A stretch of DNA of 64,000 nucleotides, taken from assembly GCA_019925795.1 (NCBI GenBank), contig CM034306.1, positions 46,060,758 to 46,124,757 on the forward strand. The letters run 5' to 3'. The stretch comes from Dendrobium chrysotoxum (taxonomy: Eukaryota > Streptophyta > Magnoliopsida > Asparagales > Orchidaceae). Within the stretch, counting starts at the first letter, position 1. Each line of letters starts with the position of its first letter. The notes under the pieces are model-generated. The model was not told the DNA's origin. It made no database searches and worked only from the letters and a program-made list of their open reading frames with translations. Of the stretch, positions 11,724-23,520 are shown piece after piece. Both the position numbers and the translations under genes were made by a program.

Positions 11724-11735
11724 AAAAAGGGGGAG
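11724..11735 (+). other. Polypurine tract, element 1
   Basis: AAAAAGGGGGAG lies two bases before the 3' LTR. This is the expected plus-strand primer site. Confidence 0.85.
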
Positions 11736-11737
11736 AT

Positions 11738-13215
11738 TGTTGCAAATCTAGTTTTGATGATGACAAACATGTTGTCTATTGTGTTTTACTTGGCTAACCC
11801 GTTTCAGGCACAAAACATCACGAGCAACTCAAGCCAACTCAAGATCGGGTCCAAGTGTGTCCAATGTACTATTTTTCTTTTTCTTGAGTCAATTGTAATG
11901 TAACAGATCCCCCAGCTAAGTAACCTTGCACACACACACTCAGGGGGAGAGCTTGAGTGAATTAGAGTTTCTGTTCATTTTTTGTTCAGATCGTCCTGGA
12001 CGATCGCAGGATCATATCATCCTGGACGATCGCATCATATCATCCTGGACGACCCGAACTGTCATCCTGGACGATCGCAGGGGGAGAGCTTGAGTGAATT
12101 GATACGATCATATCATCCTGGACGATCGCAGGATCATCCTGGACGATCATGATCGTCTAGTGCATTTCAGCTGTACGACCCGAACTGTGCTCAGGACGAT
12201 TTTGGCACTTTTTGAACTAATCGTACAGGATGATACCCTCATCGTCCTGGACAATCAAGTCATTTTTTGGTCGTCCAGCACAGTTTGCTCTGGACGACCC
12301 GAACTGTCTTCTGGACGATATTCCTCGATTTACACAAATCATCCCGGACGATCGCAGGATCGTATGGGACGATATGAACAATTTTTTCTACTAGTCGTTC
12401 AGATAGCCAGATCGTCCAAGCTGATGCAGCTGATTTTGAACTGATCGTACAGGATGATCTATCGATCATCCTGGATGATCTTGGTCGACCAGTTGAGATT
12501 TAGGGCAAATTTTAAGCCCTCCTATAAAAGATCTTTTTCTTTCAACAAGAAAGATCTTTTTGCCATTTTCCTTTCTAGAGAAACCCTAGAGAGAGAGAGA
12601 GTTTAGGAGAGAGAGAAAGGATCTTGTGAGGGGGAGTTAGTGAGGGATTCACTAAGGTTGCTCCAAGCACGGATCAGAGTCATCGTCTCCGCTCGTCGTC
12701 TTTCGTCTAGTTGGTGTTCATTGTGGGAGGATCGTTCACAAGAAGATCCGGGGTTCTCTGCCCGCTTCAGGTGGAAGTAAAAGGAGTCCAAAGGTTCTCT
12801 GCCTGCTTCAGGAGGAAACAAAAGGAGGTTAGGTTCTCTGCCTCACCTGGTGGTAGAAAGGAGGTTTTTGTACAGGCTTCTCCGCCTTGCTGTGGGAGCA
12901 AAAGGAGAGTCACTTTTTGTTTAGTGCAATACCCGGAGGGGAGGCTCCGTGGAGTGGACATAGGTCAAGTTGACCGAACCACTATAAAGTCTGGTTTGCT
13001 TTTCGGATTCTGTTCTGCACTTTACTTTTTTTGATATTAACTGCTTAGGTGAATATCTGTGATTGATCTTTTAGTTCTTGTTTACTTGTTTTCGCTGTAA
13101 AGTATTGAAAAAAATTTTCTGTTCCTCGTGAAATTTTTAAATAACCAATTCACCCCTCCTCTTAGTTAGCCTCGGGACTAGTTCACTAAGGATTAACATC
13201 CCTATCGAACTTTCA
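11738..13215 (+). mobile_element. Element 1 3' LTR, rearranged
   Basis: The 1478-bp LTR starts TGTTGC and ends TTTCA. It is shorter than the 5' LTR because doublets 1-4 are scrambled at about 11990-12150: repeated copies of ATCATCCTGGACGAT are joined by GCAGG or CGCATCAT spacers, and the AGGGGGAGAGCTTGAGTGAATT-type segment appears twice (about 11942 and 12079). The later doublets, the TATA box (12523-12530), the leader and the LTR end are normal. Confidence 0.9.
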
Positions 13216-14095
13216 GTGGTGCCCTTACAAAATCTTTTTCACTAACCCGACGAAGGCAAAGAACCTAGAATCATTTTTCACCCTCCTGGTGAAGGCAAAG
13301 AACCTAGAATCATTTTTTCTCCCTCCTGGAGAAAGCAGAGTACCTGGGACTGTTGTTGCAGAATGTTTACTTGGAGCCTCCAAAGGATCAAGGCAGAAGC
13401 TTGAAGAAGATGGGGAAGAATCTTTCTTGGATTAATCTTGTGAATCCTCATAACTCTCCCTCACAAAAAGAACTCTCCCTTTCTTCTTTCTCTCAAAGCT
13501 CTCCTAAGTACCTTTTTGCTCCCTCAAAAAATGCTTAGCAGCCAAAAGTCTCTAAAATAAGATATTGGGAGAGCTTAAATAGAGAGCCTCTCAAAAACCC
13601 CAAAATTTTAATCTGGTGGCTCTGATTATCCAGTACGATCCAAGATCATACTGGATGATTACTTCAAATTACTCCTATTAGTACTGTGTGGGGATATAGA
13701 CCTTGTACGATCAGTTTAAGGAGATGAATTGATCATCCAGTATGATTGAGAGAATCATCTAGAATGATTAGTATAAATAATATGGATAATCATTCAGTAT
13801 GATGGGTGATAATTAATTATCATCCCATACAAGAATCAGGTCGTACAGTATGATCGGTTAAATCATCCTATATGATTTGATCGAGCAAATTAATCATAAT
13901 TGTTCCCCTAATCATAGGATCAATTTAGGCATGATTATTATATATCATACAACACGATACATATCATACGGTGTGATTAGACATAAAATTTGAATCTTAA
14001 AATATTTCCTAAATTGTGATTGGTGGCTATTTAGCTGATTATAACTAATCGTGTTGTATAATATCGATCAAACAATATAATTAGTTTAATCACTC
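13216..14095 (-). mobile_element. Element B 3' LTR, segment 2
   Basis: This continues the LTR broken at 1887. It holds leader hairpin units (13216-13370), then decayed palindromes such as ATCCAGTACGATC and ATCATACTGGATGAT. It ends in CACTC at the LINE insertion, and the homologous site in the other B LTR (about 29088) reads on without interruption. Confidence 0.88.
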
Positions 14096-14158
14096 TTTTT
14101 TTTTGGGGGGAGGGGGGGGCCACGAAGGGCATGCATGTTAATTAAAATAAAGGATTAC

Positions 14159-14179
14159 AAGGTCCTTAAAGGGGACCTT
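14159..14179 (-). other. LINE 3'-end stem-loop
   Basis: AAGGTCC TTAAAGG GGACCTT is a perfect 7-bp stem with a 7-nt loop, about 55 bp before the poly-A end of the LINE. Some plant L1 clades are known to carry a 3' stem-loop recognised by their RT. A role here is inferred. Confidence 0.55.
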
Positions 14180-14225
14180 CAGCTCACTAATGCTTGAAAG
14201 AGCTACAAAAAATCTCAAAAAAAAC

Positions 14226-15221
14226 CTAAGAGCTGATGGTCCCCAATGCAATAATTAACAAAATCACATAGTAACATTCTAGGGGTGCTAGAGGATAGCA
14301 CCCAAAAAGGAAAGACAAATAAGTAATCACTAAGCTCAATCTTTCTCCAAAAGTTAAAAGAATCTCCACCAACTTCACCTTCCCTTTAACCTGCAAGAAC
14401 AACCAAGAACAAAGGAAAACCAAACAAGATAAATAACGGATGTAATATAAAGGAAAAATATTAGTTAAGATAAGGTACCCAAGATACTGAACAAAATAGG
14501 AACTAAAGATTTTCCCATCCACATAAGTGATCACGGTGTCATAATACCCAACTATAATAACAAATAAAGCATTAGTTAACCCCCTACAATCCAAATTCAA
14601 AGCCACCCAGCCAGACCAGATAAAACTAGTAGCACAACAATACAAACGACAGAGCCCACAGTCAAAGGAGAAGCCAGTACAGAAACAAATCCATCTCCTA
14701 GAACTAGCAACAAAACCAAAATAATCTAGAAAAGGGGTAATAAAGCCAGCAAAGAAATCAGGGCCAAAAGGGCTTAGAAAGATAGTCTTGCCGCAACCAT
14801 CATGATTATAACCCCAATGCCACTCAATTCTAAACCCATACTCGCTCAAGCATAAGGAGATGCAGCATAATTGAGTAAAGGAAAGCACTAGCAGACAATA
14901 GGCCATCACAACTAAGTTGGCAGCAAAAAAAACCTTCCATAACCTAGAAGAGAGTGAGTAGTTATAGGATGAAAGAAAATAACAACCGAAACCAACCAGA
15001 AAGAAAACCAAATAAAGGGGGCACCCCATAAACCATCCAACAACATACCCCCAAAAATACAACCAGTTGGGACATCCCATCCAGCACCCCCTCAACATCA
15101 AGAAGTAGAAATCCGAGAAACCCAAAAATGCAACCAGCTGGGCCAATCTGTCTAGCACCCCTTCAACAGCAACCAGCACAGCCAACCTAACATAAGGCTC
15201 CCATGAATATAAGAGCAACAA
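14226..15221 (-). other. Open frame of 331 codons in LINE 3' region, unrecognised
   Basis: This is an uninterrupted frame downstream of the LINE RNase H. The translation is rich in Leu, Phe, Tyr, Cys and Trp and would form several membrane-spanning segments. I recognise no family. It contains a degenerate 71-bp tandem duplication (units from about 15053 and 15124) that produces two similar peptides around CWMGCPNWL. The bias towards hydrophobic residues is what a G/T-rich strand gives by chance, so it may not be a gene. Its survival when both real LINE ORFs are full of stops is the only point in its favour. Confidence 0.25.
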
Positions 15222-15386
15222 TAGGGGTAAAATTCAGGGTAAGAAAAATTGTAATCATTGCTCAAGCCCCAATCTAAATGCTACTACATCAGATAAAAGA
15301 CAAAGCTGATGGCCTCAAAAATAACCAAATTCACACTGGGCAAAACAACAGAAAAAAAGACAGGGAATAAAAGAGCAAAAAAGCAC

Positions 15387-18300
15387 CTAAACTCTAACAT
15401 GCGGTAAGCCTATTTTATCTAACCTAATCATACCTTTAAGAAGATTAGGTAAATTAGTAATAGAGAAATAAGTGATAACATCCAAATTGCACCCCAAATT
15501 AGCAAGAAAATCAGCACACGAGTTCCCTTCCCTAAAGACATGAGTAATAGTAAAGTTAACAAAAATTAAAAGCTAATTAATCTTATGGATAAGGTAGAAA
15601 AGATCCGGATTGCAAATACTCTCTGTTTGCCTCATCAGGAAATGGATACTAGACACAGCATGCACCTCAATCCAAATATTTGTAATACCAAGAGAAATAT
15701 AAGCTTTAAGACCATTAAGAATAGCAGCGAGTTCAGCCACCACCACCGATCACTTCTCCAAACGGAAAGCAAAGGCCAAAACCAAGTTACCTTGTGTATC
15801 CCTAATAATCCCACCACATCCATAAGAGCTATTCTTCACCGCCCCATCAACAATTAACTTTTAAATATTCCGAAGTGGTTTGATCCACTACCCCAACTTA
15901 GGGTCCCCTAAAGTACTTTGATATTACAAAGCTATGCCAAAACTAGGAGCCATGAAAAAATAATTCTTAAAATTCTTGGAAGACAAAAGGTTGATAGTAA
16001 AGAGCTTGCACACCTTATCTTTAATACTACTAATAATGTAGTGAGAGTCCATCTTATAGTTATTGAAAATAGAATTATTTCTAGCAAGCCACAAAAACCA
16101 CAATATAAGAGAAGGAATAACTTTTCTAATATGCCCTTTAGAGTAAATGAACCAATAATTAAGTAAAGTGTTAATAGAAATATGAGCGCTAAACTTGTTT
16201 AACTTGAAAATATCATCAAAATAAGACAGGTTTTAATAGCAATTAGACCAGAGATTAAGATATGATGCATATTCTCTTCGTGAAAGCAACATTGGCACTT
16301 GGAAGTAATAGTAAAACCTCTCTTTCTCAAATTATCATCAGAAGGAATATAATTATGCATGATTCTCCAAACAAAAATAGAGATAGTCTTAGGTATACTC
16401 TTATGCCAAATCATGGAGTAAATTTTTTTTACACCAAGCTTCTCCCTAAAATCATGCCAGGCTTTTTTTAAGGAGAACATACCATTATAAGATAAATCAC
16501 ATAATAATAAGTCCTCAGCATCAATATTAATAGGCAGATTCAAAATTCTAAAAATAACAGTTTTCAAAATAATTTCAGTCGGTTTATTGTAATCCCATAT
16601 ATTATTAGAAATAAAAGCATCAACTTTAGTGGTAGACATAGAGGAAGAGTAAATCAAGGATTCTATGGACCGGCCATCCATCCACTGATCTTGCTAGAGG
16701 AAAAGGATAGCTTTGCCTAAACCCCATTTGAGGGGCTCAGCACTCCACTTAATATTACACAACCTTTTCCAAACCTTAGAATCACCCTTCTTATAAATGC
16801 ACATAGTGGGATGCTTACCAGCACAATATTTATCAGTCATAAAATTAGCCCATAGAGAAAGTTTGGAACAAAAATTAAACCACAGTTTATAAGAGAAAGC
16901 ATTAGATAAATCCCATATAGTCTTACAGCCCAAAGCCCCTTCTTCCAACACACCACAACAATTATGCCAATAGGACCAAATCACTTTACAATTCTCACTG
17001 GAACCATGCCAAAAGAACTTATTAATAAGTTTCTCAATCCTATTACACACAGCATGGGTAGGTTATAAAATTTGAAAAATATATACAGGTAAAGAGCACA
17101 AAACACTTTTAATAAGGGTAAGTCTACCTCTAAAGCTAAGAAAACTAGAATTCCATGAGTAGAGTTTATTATGAACATTAGAAATAAGATAATCAAAAAG
17201 AAGAGTTGTTTCATACCCTTGTAAAGAGGAACCCTCAGATACTTAATGGGTAAAGAAGCTTTGGTAAAGCCAATACTATTCTTAATAGCAAGCAGCCTAT
17301 TATGAGAAACCTTGTTAGAGATAATAAAATAGCTCTTATTTTTATTTATAGAGAAACCACTAAAAGTTTCAAATTTGTTCAACAAACTCATGAGTCTCTT
17401 AATGCTGTTAAAAGAAGCATTCAAAAAAATGATAACATCATCAGCAGCAAAATATAGGTGAGAAATAGGAAAACCTCCCAAAGTTCTGTAATATTTCATG
17501 GGATAATTCTCAAAACGATTGGAAATACCTCTAGATAAAAATTCCAAAGCAATAATAAAAAGAGCAGGACAGATAAGATCACCTTGTCTCAACCCATGGG
17601 AAGACTTAAAGAAACCATTGCTTTTGTCATTAATAATAACAAAGAAAAAATAATTTTCAATAAAAGTTTTAATGAGGTTCACAAAATCATTGTTAAAACC
17701 AAATAAACTCAAAACATGATAAAGGAAATTCCAGTTGATGTTATCATAAGCTTTGGCAATGTCCAGCTTAAAAATAATGTTACCACTAGGCACCCTAACA
17801 TCCAAGTCATGCACAAGATATTAAGCAAGTAAAATGTTATCCAAAATGGATCTACTTAGGGTGAAGCCAGTTTAGTTTGGAGCAATAATTTTAGAAAGTA
17901 AAGGAGAAAGTTTGTTCAAAAGTATCTTGGAGATCAGCTTACTAAAAAAGGTACAAAGACTGATAGGTCTAAAATCATTCCAATTGCAAACTCCAGTAAT
18001 TTTAGGAATAAGCACAATAGAGGTGGAAGAAAAGAATTTAGGAATAGCATAACTCATAAAGAAATCAGAAATAGCATTAAAAAGATCATTGTGAATAATA
18101 TCCCAAGTTTTTTGAAAAATTTTAGTGGTAAAGCCATTCGGACCAGCAACAGACTCAGTATTCAAATCAAAGACCGTCTTCTTAACTTCCTCCAAAGTAG
18201 GAAAGGTAGTAAGAGCCAGATTTTCATCCTAGTTAATGAGGTGAGAAATAATGTTGGGTGTGTCGATAGGAGCAGGATTAAAAGATTTATTAAATAACCC

Positions 18301-19491
18301 CTTAAAGAATTCCACACTAGATAAAGCAATCTCCTCAACATTCTTCATGGAAGAACCATCAGCAAAGTTTATTTTATGGATCCAATTTCTAGCCCTATTC
18401 CTCTTAACAAGAGAATGAAAGTACTTAGTATTATTTTCACCATCGGTAAGATGTTTTGAGGAAGCTTTCTATTTCCAAAAAGTTTCTTCCTGGACTTGTA
18501 TGGTAAAATGAGAGTTATTGGCTTATTGCAACTGGGAAATATTATCATCAGAAGGTGATTGTTGACATAGGAGATCCAAGGAATTAACCTTCTCCTCAAC
18601 CTCAATGATATTAGTAAAAACATTTTTAAATACAATCCTATTCCACCAATTGATTTTATATTTTAACCTCTTCAACTTAAGCCAAAGATGATTCATGCCA
18701 AAAATAGAATTATTCGGGTGAAGAGGAGCTTGCCAATTATCTTTAACAACATCAATAAAGGAAGAATCAAGAAGCCACATGTTCTGAAAAATGGAAGTTA
18801 ATAGCAAGGGAAGGGAAATTCAACTATAAAGAAATAAGTAATGGAGAATGGTCATATAAGGTTCTACCAAGGTGCTCAACATGTGTGGAGGGGAAGGAAT
18901 TTATCCAACTATCATTAAAAAGCACATGATCCAACCTTTGCCAAAGATTAGCATGATTCCAAGTGAAATTGTTGCCAGTATACCTAATATTAATGAGATT
19001 GCAACCTATGATCATGTTATTGAAATCATCCATAGAATGAAAAAGAGGCCTGGAGCCCCCAAGTCTTTCCGACATGGTAGAAATGGTATTAAAATCCCTT
19101 CCCAATAACTAGGGGGAATTAATAGAGGCAGGAAAATGGTTAAGTTGATCCCACAAAATCCTTCTATTAATATGGAAAGAAGCAGCATAGACAAAAGAAG
19201 CAAAATAGTTATAATGCAAATTATCAATACTACAATGAATCACTTGGGTAAAATCACCCACAATATTAATCACCAAAGGATCCTTCCAAAGAACCCAAAT
19301 TTTGTTGCAAACATTGGCCATACCATGATTAAAGCCCAAGTACTGAACCGTATTATCCAACTTAGTATGAGAAATAAGAGATTCAATCAAAATAAGCAAA
19401 GAAATACTATGAATACAGCAAAAATTTTATTTCTAATTCTAGTAGAAAGACAACCAATGCCTCTCACATTCCAAATAATAGACTTAAACAT
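15387..19491 (-). pseudogene. LINE ORF2: endonuclease-RT-zf-RVT-RNase H
   Basis: The start is ATG at 19491, giving MFKSIIWNVRGIG, the usual opening of plant L1 ORF2. Domains: EEP endonuclease (19491 to about 18820, with GRDFNTI, NNFTWN, RLDHVLFN and DHSPLLI), RT (about 18195-16981, with KLDIAKAYDNINW, GLRQGDLICP and a catalytic motif FAADD in place of FADD), zf-RVT (about 16199-16681, with IFVWRI and CQCCFHEENMHHI), and RNase H (about 15870-15480, with VDGAVKNSS and AELAAILNGL). The RNase H IEVHA has His where Asp is normal. It ends GLPHVRV and TAG at 15387-15389. Many stops and frameshifts are present. Length matches the family. Confidence 0.88.
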
Positions 19492-20959
19492 TAGAATGTA
19501 AAAGGGAAGTTTGTGATCGTGTCATTCTAGGTGATTGCAACACAATATTTTTGTTTTTCTTACTTTTCCTCGATGGGGTAGTAGTGAAATCACAGAAATC
19601 ATCACACCTTTCTTCATTTCCATTCTCAGAATGGTCATGTTCATTATTTGATTCACTGTTATGGGATAAAGTATGGGAGTACTTACAATCCTTTTCCCGA
19701 TGACTACCTTAGTTTGTCAAGCAATTTCCCAAAACACCTTGAACAAATTCACCTTCCTCAAGATTTTGCTCCCTAGTATCCTTCACATTGTCAGTATTAT
19801 TAAGAGTCACATGAGAAATAATATTAGTACTACCCACAACATGATCAATTTCAAAAGATTTTAAAAAAATAGAAGAAGGAGTTTTCAGGGAACTAGAAGT
19901 GTTGTTATGCTCAATAACCATGACATCCATTTGATCCACTTTTTTGATAGCCACTGTTTCATGATCCAAATTATCAAAGCCAGCAGGAATGAGATTACAG
20001 GCTATAATGAGAGCGACGGGGGATTGTATAGCATCGTCTCCTTTAAAGCCATCCTCTACAGGAACCAGTGATTCATGAATTACATTTTCGAGTATAGGAA
20101 CCTTGGAAATGAGCTGCTGTAGAGAAATTTGTTCCTGAGGGCTTACCTGCATAGTATTAGTCAATTTTTTTCCTTCTAAATCTTTTGGGTCTCTTTATTT
20201 TTCCATAAATGAGGATGTAGAATGAAGCATTCAGCAATTACAGTGACCATGCATTTTACAGTAAGTATAAAATAATGATAGATTCTTAAAATCAACTTTT
20301 TGTTGGTAGCCATTAAGCTCAGAACCAATCCAAATTTCTTTTGGATGTTTCTTTGAAATATCCAATTCAACCAAAACTCTCGCTAAAAATAGACGTGTTA
20401 TGGATACAGTCGCCTGATCTATCTGTAAAGGTCTACCAAAAATTGAAGCTAAAGCAAACAAAATCTGTTGATTAAAGAAGTGAATCCTTAGATTAGGAAA
20501 CAAAATCCAAACCAGGGCAATCAGGGATTCCTCATGCACATCAAAATTAGGAGTCCATTTCAATAACCGTATTTGACAGCCTTGAATGTAGTAAGTTCTT
20601 CTAGCAAAAATTCTACTATAATCAAGGTCATTTGAAAGCTTAATCGCAACATGACATTGATCCATCAATCCCATAATAAACGAGCCTAAAAGTCTGAGGT
20701 TCAGAAAAAACTTTGGGATAATATCAAGATTAGGCCTATGCAGAATAAATTTACTAACCAGAGTAAAAGAGAAGTGGGCAGCAAGATTAGAAATTACCTT
20801 GTCATCAATCAATAAAGCCGGCAACCCCTTGAAAGTCGAGTGAATGAATTCCACCTTAGAAACTGATGAGGAACTACCAGTAAGAACATCCTTAAAGGAG
20901 AGGGAGGAACCAACCACATTTAAGGTGAGTCCAGGGTACGATGATGATGACATCGTCAT
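19484..20959 (-). pseudogene. LINE ORF1: DUF4283-like, zinc-knuckle nucleic-acid chaperone
   Basis: The start is chosen at 20959 (MTMSSSSYPG), although an upstream in-frame ATG exists at 21085. Residues about 20-230 resemble DUF4283 (GLPALLIDD, LLKWTPNFD, WILFPNLRIHFFN), followed by a zf-CCHC_4-like knuckle near 20240-20290 (YTYCKMHGH) interrupted by a frameshift. The C-terminal half is polar and acidic. An in-frame stop lies near 19706. The terminal TAA (19484-19486) overlaps the ORF2 ATG by eight bases. In the family this protein binds RNA in the RNP. Confidence 0.78.
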
Positions 20960-21165
20960 CACCCTAAACCTCAAAAAAATTGAGCAAAGGACAAACCAAA
21001 AACACAAAACAAAATGAGAAAGTAGCAAACCAAAATCAAAATCAAAGGAAGAAGAGAAAAGGGATCCATAGTGAAGAGGAATCAATCGCGGCTAGCAAAC
21101 CCTAGAATCACCTCAGAATCACCAGAGGAGAACATAGAGCCGTTGAAAATATCAGGAGAGTACCA

Positions 21166-21564
21166 TTTTTTTTCTAAATAAAGGTGTCCTAATTTGGGTT
21201 TTCTTTTAACTGATCATCCAGTACGATCTAAATCATACTGTATGATTAGTTAAAAAAATAGAACTTTTTCTTAACTCACTAACTCACCCCTTTGAGTGTG
21301 TGTGTGCAATGTTACTTAGCTTTAGGATCCACCAGAATATATGATTGACTTAAGAAAGGTAAAAAGTATAAAAAGACTGAAAATGTAGACTTTAATCCTA
21401 GTCTTCCATATCTTGAGCTGATCAAAGTTACAAGTGAATAGTAGACCTGAAATGTTAGTGAGCAGAGCAAAAATAGATATACAATAAATTTAATTAGCAT
21501 AATGAGAAATCTAATAATAATTTTTATCATCAAAATCATAAGACTTGGGTCCAGATTTGTAATA
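21166..21564 (-). mobile_element. Element B 3' LTR, segment 3
   Basis: This is the start of the B LTR (minus-strand reading from 21564, TATTAC for TGTTGC). It includes the decayed palindromes ATCATCCAGTACGAT and ATCATACTGTATGAT and the segment CACCCCTTTGAGTGTGTGTGTGC. A polypurine tract, reversed, follows at 21565-21576. Confidence 0.88.
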
Positions 21565-21899
21565 ATCTCTCCTTTTATATAATGGCAAACATTATTGGTT
21601 TATTATTCAAAACTATTTTGCTAATCACTAAGCTCCCCCTCACTAAGTAAAATTTTTTAAATATAGGGGAGGTGTCAAAAAACATTTTTAAATGAAAAAT
21701 AAAACATAATAATAGAACACATAAAATTAATAGTTAAATATGAAATTAAAATATTTTAAAACAAAATACAAGCTACCAACACATGTTACTCCTGATCAGG
21801 CTTATTCTTTATATAAAGATCACAAAAATAAGAGGAAACAATAACAAATTAATAAAAAACTAAAAAAAAAAACAAAAGTATAATGATCACAGAAATAGA

Positions 21900-23022
21900 A
21901 AAAATAAGAACAAGGAGGAGTCCTGATCAGGTGGAGGTGCGGAGGTAGTGGGTGGTGGACCGAGGAAAACTAATTTCCAAGCCAAGCAATATCTTGATCA
22001 TGCTGCTACTACTACTACTGGGCTATGTACTGATCAAAGAAAGCTAAGTCATTCTCATATTGCTACTGCTGCTTAGCTACCTTGGAGTCAAAATGGGCCT
22101 CCCACTGATCAAACCTATGAACAAGTTGATCGAGCTAACATTGCTGGCGGATAGGAGCAAGTGCTTGAGCTTATTCTTTCTCTCCCTCCTCTGGCTCACG
22201 GTCAGTATATCGAACATTGTGGTGATGATCAATGTGAAGGACATGGAAGGAGCTATTAGAATAAAAGGCTGGGAGGTGATCAGGTGGTGTAAGAAATTAG
22301 AAATTATACTTGGATTCTAGGACAAAGGCAATGAGATATCCTTAGGCAAGATTAGGCTTTCTCTTGTGTCTAGGATCTTTAATGTAGGTTAGATTTTTAA
22401 GATATCATATTATAAGATTAGTTGCATTAAAATTAATGTGAGCCGGAATGTAATAGGTAGCTAAGGATAAAGCTGGTGCAGTATTGATCCGATCTCCAAC
22501 TTTTGAAATTATGGAGTTGTGAAGAATATACTGGATGATTCTAACATCTTGCACTAACGTATTGACAGTAGGAATGTGATAGTTAACAGTGGATTCTCTA
22601 AGAACAGTGTTTGCTTGGTTCCAATTATGCGCAATGTATGAAGCTACATGGTGAACTTCTCACCAGTTGTGAAAAGGTAGACAAAGTCATGGAAGTCTTG
22701 GTAGGTGATTTTGATAGGTCTCTGATTAATGTAAGATTGGAGGGTAGTACCCTCACTATTAATGTGAGGACTTACAAAAAATTCAAAAAGAAGTTCTGAA
22801 TTAAATGAGTAGGAAAGTGTGAGGATGAAGCCAAGAGTGGTGTGGGAAAAAAGATTCAGTACCTAGAAGTTCAAAACTTTCTGGTTGACAATTTTGGAAG
22901 GTGTGATCCAGCCATTTTATACCTCTGATAGGCCTTTCATTAGCGGCTTCAAAGAATCTAGGATCTACAGTGAGTCAAGATGAACTCTCGACGAGTGCAC
23001 GAGAATGCTTGCCTCCAGCCAT
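21900..23022 (-). pseudogene. Element B ORF3 remnant
   Basis: The start is MAGGKHSR at 23022, matching the ORF3 N-terminus of elements 1 and 2, with a VDPRFFEAA segment following an in-frame stop. The end is a Pro-rich PPPDQD tail near 21925. The middle is badly decayed by stops and frameshifts. It shows that ORF3 was already part of the element when B inserted. Between 21577 and 21900 I see only AT-rich spacer. Confidence 0.7.
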
Positions 23023-23119
23023 TTCCAAGATTTAGAGCTCAAGTGAGAAAGAAAGGAGATTGTAAGTGTTTGAGTGAAGAAGAACCTTGAAGTTGGTTTA
23101 TTTAAATAGAATCGGCAAG

Positions 23120-23520
23120 ATCGTACAATGCTATCCTGAGATCATACTGGATGATCTAGTGCAATCAATTCATCCAGTCTGATCCAATCAAAAAGTCAGA
23201 CTATTATACGGTATGATTAGAATCATCCTGGATGATTAGAGACAAGGTGTTTGACCCGAGGAGTCAAGTTGGATTATCGTTGACTAGGAATACCATGCAG
23301 TACGAACATGTGTTCATAAAATACGATATGATATTTAAAATCATACCAGCCAAATTAATTCTGTACAATATATACAGCTATGTTGATTGTACAGTATGAA
23401 GTAGGTGTTTGTATAGTATGATCACCAATGATTGATAAATATGAGCTGTTGGATGCACTGTGATTAGATATGTGGTGATATTTATGAATATCGTACAGTA
23501 CAATATATATCATAAAATAT
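23120..23520 (-). promoter_or_regulatory. Decayed palindrome array upstream of ORF3, element B
   Basis: Degenerate dyads such as those at 23120 and 23141 (21-bp offset), and ATCATCCTGGATGAT near 23222, lie upstream of the ORF3 start. This is the counterpart of 9742-10247 and 51674-52159. Confidence 0.6.

Larger units (their letters stand above)
1888..13215 (+). mobile_element. Copia element 1 (SIRE/Maximus-like), complete but mutated
   Basis: This 11.3-kb LTR retrotransposon is inserted in the 3' LTR of element B. Flanks are ATGGT (1883-1887) and GTGGT (13216-13220), a 5-bp duplication with one change. The order is 5' LTR, PBS, gag, putative intron, pol (protease-integrase-RT-RNase H, the copia order), a long spacer, a palindrome array with TATA, ORF3, two polypurine tracts and the 3' LTR. 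Coding regions carry several stops and at least four frameshifts, so this copy cannot make its own proteins. Confidence 0.92.
14096..21165 (-). mobile_element. L1-like LINE, near full length, inserted in element B
   Basis: This 7.1-kb non-LTR retrotransposon is on the minus strand. The 3' end is at the low coordinate: a run of nine T on the plus strand (14096-14104, the poly-A tail) next to a G-rich (minus C-rich) tract. The 5' end abuts a second T run (21166-21173), so the duplication is probably a short T stretch. It has ORF1 (19484-20959) and ORF2 (15387-19491), both broken by stops and frameshifts. Element B LTR sequence resumes on both sides. Confidence 0.88.
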
